The position numbers were made by a program, and so were the translations under genes. 6,373 nucleotides of DNA from Synergistaceae bacterium. GTDB taxonomy: Bacteria > Synergistota > Synergistia > Synergistales > Aminobacteriaceae. The notes under the pieces are model-generated. The model searched no databases and was not told where the DNA came from. It saw only the letters and a list, made by a program, of their open reading frames with translations. Shown in pieces: positions 1-5,065 of this stretch; within the stretch, counting starts at the first letter, position 1; each line of letters starts with the position of its first letter. The stretch spans positions 1 through 6,373 of the forward strand of contig JAAYJB010000315.1 of NCBI GenBank assembly GCA_012523155.1. Direction: 5' to 3'.

Positions 1-13
1 AGGAGGTCGGGAA

Positions 14-1228
14 ATGAAGGAACAGGTATGGAAGCACGTTGACGAAGTAAAGAACTTTGTCGTCGAGGCAAGGCACCGGATTCATGAAAACCCGGAGCTC
101 GGATTCAAGGAAGTGGAGACAACAGCTTTCATCAGGCAGGAACTTGAGAAAGCCGGCATTGAAATGGTTCCTCTTCAGATAGAGACAGGCGTACTCGGGA
201 TCATCAAGGGCACAGCCGAGTGGAAGGGGCAGGGCGAACCGCCGGTGGCGGCCCTCCGCGCAGATATTGATGCACTGCCAATCGAGGAGACCACCGGAGT
301 CCAATATTCGTCAAAAAACAAGGGAGTCATGCATGCATGCGGCCATGACGGCCACGCTGCAATTCTCCTGGCAACGGCAAAAGTCCTCAAAAAGATACGT
401 GACAGCTTCGCAGGAACCGTGAAACTCTTCTTCCAGCCCGCAGAGGAAACGCTCTACGGTGCAGAAAAAATGATACAGTGCGGAATCCTTGATGATCCGA
501 AAGTGGATTACGTGGCAGCCCTCCACGGCGGTGTTGAGGTCCCGATCGGATCTGTAGGAGTTTATCCCGGGCCGTTCATGGCATCAGGAGACATCTTCAA
601 AGTGAAATTTGTGGGCAAGGGAACCCATGGAGCATATCCGCACCGGGGAAGCGACGCCCTGGCAGCTGCAGCCCAGGCGGTCATCAGCCTCCAGATGATC
701 CTCGCCCGGGAGATCGAGGCAAACGACCGCGCTGTTCTCTCAGTCTGCCAGATCCACGGCGGCAGTGCATTCAATATCGTCCCCCAGGAAGTCGAGATCG
801 CCGGCACAGTCAGGTGCTTCTCCCCGGATGTCAGGCAGAAGATCAGCGAACGGCTCGAATCTATCTGTTCGCATATCGCCGCATCCTATCGGTGCGAGGC
901 CATCTGCGACTATACCTTCGGAATTCCGCCCGTAATAAATGATCCCGAAGAGACGGAACGAATCGCTGCAGCGGCTTCAGAAGTACTCGGGGAAGAAAAT
1001 GTGATCCGGCTTGCAAATCCCATGATGGGATCGGAGGATTTTGCATATTTCCTTCAGAACGTTCCACGGGGGACAATTTTCCGCCTCGGGGTCGGCGGGA
1101 AGATTCCGGTTTCCCTGCACAATCCGAACTTCAACTTCCCCGATGAGGCGCTCCCTCTTGGAGTTGCGGTTTTCACCAGATACATACTGGATGTTCTTGC
1201 CCCTGAAGGGGCGAAATTCAATGCATAA
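14..1228 (+). CDS. M20-family metal-dependent amidohydrolase (N-acyl-amino-acid / hippurate hydrolase type)
   Basis: This is a cytoplasmic zinc/metal peptidase-like enzyme that hydrolyses the amide bond of an N-acylated amino acid or similar conjugate. The family includes aminoacylase, hippurate hydrolase, AbgA/AbgB and plant IAA-amino-acid hydrolases. At 404 aa it is full length. Metal-binding residues can be read in the expected order: Cys109 and His111 in MHACGHDGH, Glu144/Glu145 in PAEE, His171 in ALHGG, and His369 in SLHNPNF. The ALRADIDALPI stretch (79-90), the small dimerisation domain (about 190-300, containing GKGTHGAYPHRGSDA) and the late MGSEDFAYF motif are also intact. The start has AGGAGGT at 1-7, six bases ahead of ATG. 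A carrier gene follows 13 nt after the stop, so the substrate is probably imported by that protein. Family membership is secure. The exact substrate cannot be read from the sequence, and I see no signal peptide. Confidence 0.93.
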   Translation: MKEQVWKHVDEVKNFVVEARHRIHENPELGFKEVETTAFIRQELEKAGIEMVPLQIETGVLGIIKGTAEWKGQGEPPVAALRADIDALPIEETTGVQYSSKNKGVMHACGHDGHAAILLATAKVLKKIRDSFAGTVKLFFQPAEETLYGAEKMIQCGILDDPKVDYVAALHGGVEVPIGSVGVYPGPFMASGDIFKVKFVGKGTHGAYPHRGSDALAAAAQAVISLQMILAREIEANDRAVLSVCQIHGGSAFNIVPQEVEIAGTVRCFSPDVRQKISERLESICSHIAASYRCEAICDYTFGIPPVINDPEETERIAAAASEVLGEENVIRLANPMMGSEDFAYFLQNVPRGTIFRLGVGGKIPVSLHNPNFNFPDEALPLGVAVFTRYILDVLAPEGAKFNA

Positions 1229-1233
1229 AGGAG
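1227..1233 (+). promoter_or_regulatory. Ribosome binding site deciding the carrier start
   Basis: AAAGGAG begins within the stop codon of the amidohydrolase gene and lies eight bases before ATG 1242. It favours 1242 over the in-frame ATG at 1221, which overlaps the upstream gene and has no comparable site. The layout suggests translational coupling of the two genes. Confidence 0.7.
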
Positions 1234-1241
1234 AGAAAGAA

Positions 1242-2639
1242 ATGGCAGAGGCAGCAAAAAAGAAAAGCAAAGTTCCCCACGTGTTCGCACTTATGTTCAT
1301 CATCACCATCATTATGGCAGTACTGACCTGGGTAATACCCGCCGGAGAATATGAGAGGGTCAAAGTAGGAGCCCGTACGGTCGTCGTCGCAGACTCATTC
1401 AAAGTAGTCGATGCAAATCCCCAGGGCTTCTGGGGCATCTTTGACGCAGTAGTCAAGGGATGGATCCAGTCCGCCTCCATGATCTTCATGGTCTTCTTCG
1501 TCGGGGGAGCCATAAAGATCCTTGAGGAAACAGGGACCATACGTGTGGGAATGAACCGTATCGTTCACAAGCTCAAGGGCAAAGAGCTGTGGGCAGTGGG
1601 CATCATCATGCTCCTTATGTCCATAGGCGGCGCCACCGGCGTCTTCGCCAACCCCGTTGTGGCTCTCATCCCACTGGGAATTCTTCTTGCCAGGGGCCTG
1701 GGATATGACAGCGTTGTGGGCTTCGCAATGATCTACCTCGGTTCATATGCCGGTTTCAACGTGGGCTGGGGCAACGTCTTCACAGTGGGAATCGCACACA
1801 CTGTTGCTGAACTTCCAATGTTTTCGGGCTTCGGTGTCCGCGTATTCTTCCATATCGTGAACCTCCTTCTGACATTCGGCTTTGTCTACCTCTATATCAA
1901 AAAGATCAAGTCCGACCCCACAAAGAGCCTGGTATACTCCGCCGAAGAGGCCGCCGAACAAGCCAGCCATTTCGAGGAACAGGAATCCATGGACTTCAGG
2001 CACATGATCTGCACGGCCATCGTTATTATTGCGTTCGGGGCGATCATCTACGGCTCGCTCCAGTTGAAATGGGGCATCAACCACTACTCCACCATATTCC
2101 TCATGATGGCAATTTTCTGCGGTATCATCGGCGGCCTCGGAATTAACGGAACTGCCCAGGCATTCGTAAAGGGCTGCGCATCAATGGCCTATGCCGCACT
2201 CGTCATAGGAATGGCAAGGGGCATTTCCGTTGTAATGAGCGACGGCAAGATCATTGACACCGTGGTCTATTATCTCTCCCTGCCCATTTCAAAATTTGGT
2301 CCGGTCATAGGTGCAAACCTCATGTTCTTCGCCAACATCGTCGTAAACTTCTTCATTCCCTCCGGTTCAGGACAGGCCGTGACAGTCATGCCAATCATGG
2401 TTCCTCTCGCTGACCTCACAGGAATCACACGGCAGGTGGCGGTCCAGGCATTCCAGTTCGGCGACGGTTTCACCAACTGCTTTATCCCCACGGCAAGCGT
2501 GGTTATGGGATGCCTCGGCATTGCAGGAATAGCCTATGAGAAGTACGTAAAGTGGATCTTCCCTCTTATCGCGCTTCAGCTCGTCCTCGCTATAGCAGCG
2601 CTTACAGTGCTTCAGCTCATCGGCTGGGGACCGGCGTAA
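1242..2639 (+). CDS. YfcC-family (DcuC / C4-dicarboxylate anaerobic carrier superfamily) membrane transporter
   Basis: A 465-aa polytopic inner-membrane secondary carrier, normal in length for the YfcC group. After a short basic N-terminus (AEAAKKKSKVPHVF), TM1 covers about 14-34 and ends in VIPAGEY, typical of this family. The first re-entrant-like region contains GGATGVFANPVVALIP (129 onward), and the second contains FFIPSGSGQAVTVMPIMVPL (SGSG at 374-377). The late FQFGDGFTNCFIPT motif is also typical. A charged cytoplasmic loop (about 217-250, rich in K then E) separates the two halves. In the family, some members are linked to C4-dicarboxylate, acetate or amino-acid/peptide-related transport, but substrates are mostly unproven. 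Co-transcription with the M20 hydrolase suggests that it carries that enzyme's amide substrate, by analogy with the abgAB-abgT arrangement, although AbgT is a different family. The open frame continues upstream to 1041, but that part only overlaps the hydrolase gene. Confidence 0.9.
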   Translation: MAEAAKKKSKVPHVFALMFIITIIMAVLTWVIPAGEYERVKVGARTVVVADSFKVVDANPQGFWGIFDAVVKGWIQSASMIFMVFFVGGAIKILEETGTIRVGMNRIVHKLKGKELWAVGIIMLLMSIGGATGVFANPVVALIPLGILLARGLGYDSVVGFAMIYLGSYAGFNVGWGNVFTVGIAHTVAELPMFSGFGVRVFFHIVNLLLTFGFVYLYIKKIKSDPTKSLVYSAEEAAEQASHFEEQESMDFRHMICTAIVIIAFGAIIYGSLQLKWGINHYSTIFLMMAIFCGIIGGLGINGTAQAFVKGCASMAYAALVIGMARGISVVMSDGKIIDTVVYYLSLPISKFGPVIGANLMFFANIVVNFFIPSGSGQAVTVMPIMVPLADLTGITRQVAVQAFQFGDGFTNCFIPTASVVMGCLGIAGIAYEKYVKWIFPLIALQLVLAIAALTVLQLIGWGPA

Positions 2640-2662
2640 CCCTCCATCGATCCACATATCAT

Positions 2663-2700
2663 AACCGTGCCGCCCTTTTCGGGCGGCACGGTTTCTTCTA
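2663..2700 (+). terminator. Rho-independent terminator of the hydrolase-carrier operon
   Basis: A perfect 13-bp stem (AACCGTGCCGCCC at 2663-2675 with its complement at 2681-2693) closes a TTTTC loop and runs into a T-rich tail (TTTCTTCT). It starts 23 nt after the carrier stop, so the carrier should end the transcript and the next gene needs its own promoter. Confidence 0.9.
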
Positions 2701-2720
2701 TACAAAAAGAAATCCTTCAT

Positions 2721-2736
2721 GCTATTCTAAGCTTAG
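2721..2736 (+). promoter_or_regulatory. Possible extended -10 promoter element with adjoining palindrome
   Basis: TGCTATTCT (2720-2728) fits an extended -10 (TGn plus a 4/6 match to TATAAT). No good -35 lies 16-18 bases upstream. A perfect 10-base palindrome, CTAAGCTTAG (2727-2736), begins inside it and would sit at the transcription start, where an operator could act. Some promoter is expected here because the preceding terminator is strong, but this particular assignment is weak. Confidence 0.3.
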
Positions 2737-2751
2737 GTTACATTCCATCAT

Positions 2752-2759
2752 AAAGGAGG
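2752..2759 (+). promoter_or_regulatory. Ribosome binding site supporting the GTG start
   Basis: AAAGGAGG lies ten bases ahead of GTG 2770. No in-frame ATG is as well placed, and the protein aligns with YqjM from its first residues, so GTG is the likely initiator. Confidence 0.75.
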
Positions 2760-2769
2760 CCTGTTCCTC

Positions 2770-3789
2770 GTGAAGGCATACGAACCGTTCCGCATAAAAG
2801 AACTGGAACTCAAAAACCGTATTGTAATGCCCCCCATGTGCATGTACAGTGCTCCGGGATCCGTCCCCACGGATTTTCACTTTCTCCATTACGGGGCCCG
2901 TGCTCTCGGCGGAGCGGGGCTGATCATCGTGGAAGCCACGGGAGTGGTGCCTGAAGGAAGAATTTCGGACAATTGTCTTGGCTTGTGGAGCGATGACCAG
3001 ATCGGTCCTCTCTCCCGCCTTGTTGCACATGTCCATTCACTGGGGGCCAAAATAGGCATCCAGCTCAATCATGCGGGCAGGAAGTGCGGGGCTGCCGCGG
3101 AAAAGATTTTCGCCCCCAGCGCAATAAATTACAGCAAAGACGGAAAATACCAGGATCCGGTGGAAATGACCCATGACGAGATTACCTTCGTTACGGAGTC
3201 ATTCGCATCAGCAGCAGGGCGAGCTCTGAAAGCGGGGTTCGACGTGGTGGAAATACACGGGGCTCACGGGTATCTTATAAACCAGTTCCTCTCCCCGCTG
3301 AGCAACCAAAGACATGACGGATACGGTGTGAATTTTGAGGGGCGCTCCCGTTTTCTGCAGGAAGTTGCCCGGGCGGTGCGGACCGCCTGGCCCTCCGAGA
3401 AGCCGCTCTTTCTCAGAGTATCGGCAGAAGACTATGCGGAAGGAGGCATGACCCCCTCGCAGATGGCACGTATCATCGATCGGGTGATCCAGGACATTGA
3501 CGTGGTCCACGTAAGCTCAGGAGGGGTGACCCCGGTTCCTCCCCCAGTTTTCCCCGGGTACCAGATCCCCTTTGCAGAGATGATCAAGACAGCCTGTGAT
3601 GTTCCAACCATCGCCGTGGGCCTTATAACCACGCTGGAGATGGCGGAGGAAACCATCTGCAACAACCGTGCCGATCTTGTAGCCCTGGGACGGGAACTGC
3701 TCCGCAATCCCTTCTTCCCCCTTATCGAGGCGCGGAAACGGGGAATCGAGCTTCCCTGGCCTGAACAATACAAACGGGCGTTCAGCTGA
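2770..3789 (+). CDS. Old Yellow Enzyme family NAD(P)H:flavin oxidoreductase, YqjM/NamA type
   Basis: An FMN-dependent TIM-barrel ene-reductase that uses NAD(P)H to reduce activated C=C bonds or related electrophiles in the cytoplasm. Its 339 aa match the single-domain YqjM class (338 aa in Bacillus subtilis, from memory). It lacks the Fe-S and second flavin domains of the longer 2,4-dienoyl-CoA reductase group. Recognisable active-site residues are Cys24 and Tyr26 in PMCMYS, Gln98 in IQLNHAGRK, the substrate-binding pair His163/His166 with Tyr168 in HGAHGYL, Arg216 in LRVSAEDY, and the phosphate-binding GRELLRNPFF near the C-terminus. Arg336 in QYKRAFS corresponds to the arginine finger that YqjM lends to its neighbouring subunit. 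The gene is probably a single transcription unit between two terminators. The physiological substrate is unknown, and a link to the upstream operon is not shown. Confidence 0.93.
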   Translation: MKAYEPFRIKELELKNRIVMPPMCMYSAPGSVPTDFHFLHYGARALGGAGLIIVEATGVVPEGRISDNCLGLWSDDQIGPLSRLVAHVHSLGAKIGIQLNHAGRKCGAAAEKIFAPSAINYSKDGKYQDPVEMTHDEITFVTESFASAAGRALKAGFDVVEIHGAHGYLINQFLSPLSNQRHDGYGVNFEGRSRFLQEVARAVRTAWPSEKPLFLRVSAEDYAEGGMTPSQMARIIDRVIQDIDVVHVSSGGVTPVPPPVFPGYQIPFAEMIKTACDVPTIAVGLITTLEMAEETICNNRADLVALGRELLRNPFFPLIEARKRGIELPWPEQYKRAFS

Positions 3790-3805
3790 TCATTTCCACG
3801 AGATG

Positions 3806-3847
3806 AAAAAAAACGCAGGATCCTATTAATAGGGTCCTGCGTTTTTT
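3806..3847. terminator. Bidirectional Rho-independent terminator between convergent genes
   Basis: ACGCAGGA (3813-3820) pairs with TCCTGCGT (3835-3842). A T-G wobble and the inner palindrome CCTATTAATAGG (3822-3833) extend the hairpin. An A-run (3806-3813) on the left and a T-run (3842-3847) on the right give a U-tail in both directions. It would end both the flavin oxidoreductase transcript (stop 3789) and the oppositely oriented YeeE/YedE transcript (stop 3862). Confidence 0.9.
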
Positions 3848-3861
3848 GAAAAGAAACAATA

Positions 3862-4461
3862 CTACAGGCCCTTTTTCTCCATCCACATGAAGGATAGAAT
3901 AAAAATGGCCGTCACACCTGCTATTACAATCCAGTGGTTCACACCAAGCAACATGGGAAGGGTGATCTTCCCATAGTCGTACATCTTCAGCAGGGTGTCT
4001 TTCAGGTAGGGGAACATCTCGGCATAAAGTGCCGCTCCTGCGATGGCACCGAGAATACCCCAGAAAGCGTCAGTTCTCCCTTCTCCCAAAGCCCCGACGG
4101 AAGTACCGGGACAATACCCCAGAAGAGCCCAGCCGACTCCGAAAAGAAGACCTCCAACCACAGTTCCGCCCAGAATGGTCGGCTTTATGGAAAGCTTCAC
4201 AAGCCCCTGGTCATAGAGGAAATATGTGCCGATCATCCCCACAATGATCGTCGACATCATGAACTTGAGGATCGTGAAGTCCTGGAACCTGAGGGCGGCA
4301 AGCTGCTTGTCGTATCTAATCACCTTCGCCCTCTGGAGAAGGACGCCGAATACAAGGCCCGTAACAAGCCCGAACCGAAGTTCGAGATCGACCGCATTTG
4401 CAATACCCTCAAGGGAGACAAGAATCTCTTTCAAATGGATGATAATCTGGTCAAGATCCAT
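3862..4461 (-). CDS. YeeE/YedE (Sulf_transp) family transporter, C-terminal-half subunit
   Basis: A 199-aa integral membrane protein equivalent to the second half of a full-length YeeE/YedE permease, a family that includes the thiosulfate transporter TsuA and proteins linked to sulfur or selenium supply. A short amphipathic N-terminus (MDLDQIIIHLKEIL) precedes several hydrophobic segments. The signature GWALLGYCPGTSVGALGEG carries the only cysteine, Cys117, matching the conserved channel cysteine in the C-terminal half of the family. The segment LLQRAKVIRYDKQ lacks the cysteine that some relatives have near the QR motif. I chose ATG 4461 because GGAGG (4474-4470) sits eight bases before it. 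The upstream ATG 4476 would add five residues but has no clear binding site. The gene overlaps the stop of its partner by 11 bp and should be co-translated with it. The transported compound is inferred to be a sulfur species and is not proven. Confidence 0.87.
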   Translation of the reverse strand: MDLDQIIIHLKEILVSLEGIANAVDLELRFGLVTGLVFGVLLQRAKVIRYDKQLAALRFQDFTILKFMMSTIIVGMIGTYFLYDQGLVKLSIKPTILGGTVVGGLLFGVGWALLGYCPGTSVGALGEGRTDAFWGILGAIAGAALYAEMFPYLKDTLLKMYDYGKITLPMLLGVNHWIVIAGVTAIFILSFMWMEKKGL

Positions 4462-4975
4462 CTCCGCCACCTCCATAAATCATTCGTGCCACAATGGCAC
4501 CTCCCACGAAAAAGCAAATGAGAGCAATAAACCCGCTGGCAGCAAGCTGAAGCGTCCCGCTCAGCCCATGACCGCTGGGGCACCCGTCTGCAAGGCGTGC
4601 GCCGAACATGGCCACTGCGCCGCCAAGGAAAGCCACCAGGCCTCTGGAAACAGCGCTTTCCCCGAAATGCCGTTTCCACATATCGGGAACTGCCTGAAAC
4701 TTGAATTCTCCGAACAGAGCGGCCGAAAGCAGCACCCCGAGGAATATTCCCACAAGGAACATGCCCTGCCAGTCCAGTTTCACCGCGTTTTTGACCAGGT
4801 ATTCAAGTGATGCTGCCCTCTCCGGAATGACCGTTTCCTCGGCAAGGCCTGCAACCCTGACGAAGGTAGTGGACGCGCCGAAATACTTTCCCGTATAGTA
4901 CGTGGACCATACGGAAAGAAGCCCGGCGAGCCCGCCGAGAACATAGGGGTTCCAACCGTCTCGTACTTTGCTCAT
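4451..4975 (-). CDS. YeeE/YedE (Sulf_transp) family transporter, N-terminal-half subunit
   Basis: A 174-aa membrane protein corresponding to the first half of a YeeE/YedE permease. It opens with the family's NPYVLGGLAGLLSVWSTYYTG segment (from residue 9) followed by KYFGASTTFVRVAGL. It then has hydrophobic segments at about 70-90 and 111-128, and the hallmark GARLADGCPSGHGLSG with Cys132 at the predicted sulfur-handling position. A second cysteine lies in the last helix (FIALICFFVGG). The C-terminus is a short glycine-rich tail (YGGGGDGS). ATG 4975 is preferred over ATG 4981 because AGGAGG (4988-4983) is seven bases before 4975 but only one base before 4981. The next gene starts before this one stops, so the two products probably form a heteromer. 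No TusA/YedF-like sulfur carrier or rhodanese gene is in the window to narrow the substrate. Confidence 0.87.
   Translation of the reverse strand: MSKVRDGWNPYVLGGLAGLLSVWSTYYTGKYFGASTTFVRVAGLAEETVIPERAASLEYLVKNAVKLDWQGMFLVGIFLGVLLSAALFGEFKFQAVPDMWKRHFGESAVSRGLVAFLGGAVAMFGARLADGCPSGHGLSGTLQLAASGFIALICFFVGGAIVARMIYGGGGDGS
4470..4474 (-). promoter_or_regulatory. Ribosome binding site inside the upstream gene, deciding the start at 4461
   Basis: GGAGG on the - strand lies within the last codons of the preceding YeeE/YedE gene, eight bases before ATG 4461. The G of the alternative ATG 4476 is itself part of this site, so that codon is unlikely to be the initiator. Confidence 0.65.
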
Positions 4976-4982
4976 ACCCATC

Positions 4983-4990
4983 CCTCCTTT
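4983..4990 (-). promoter_or_regulatory. Ribosome binding site deciding the start at 4975
   Basis: AAAGGAGG on the - strand, with a seven-base spacer to ATG 4975. The in-frame ATG at 4981 follows the site almost directly and is too close for initiation. Confidence 0.7.
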
Positions 4991-5020
4991 GTTAAAAAAG
5001 AAATTTATAATTGTTTGTCT

Positions 5021-5049
5021 ATGTTATTACCAAAGCATAGTCCAGTCAA
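5021..5049 (-). promoter_or_regulatory. Predicted sigma70-type promoter for the YeeE/YedE pair
   Basis: On the - strand, TTGACT (5049-5044, 5/6 to consensus) and TAACAT (5026-5021, 4/6) are separated by exactly 17 bases. They lie about 45 nt upstream of the first YeeE/YedE start, in an AT-rich gap after carB. An inverted repeat, CTATGCT / AACATAG (5040-5019, one mismatch, 8-base spacer), covers the -10 and most of the spacer and could be an operator. Confidence 0.55.
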
Positions 5050-5065
5050 TAACTGAAAAAACATC

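Noticed and set aside
1041..1241. N-terminal extension of the carrier gene
   Set aside because: The extension overlaps the C-terminal coding region of the hydrolase, which holds His369. Its translation is arginine/serine-rich and unlike the carrier family, and the good ribosome binding site is at 1227-1233.
977..1540. A 187-codon open frame on the - strand
   Set aside because: It lies antisense across the hydrolase-carrier junction, where both + strand genes are clearly real. The translation resembles no family and has no ribosome binding site.
3934..4521. A 195-codon open frame on the + strand, and another at 4226-4810
   Set aside because: Both are antisense to the YeeE/YedE genes. Their translations are polar and low in recognisable motifs, while the - strand frames show clear family signatures.
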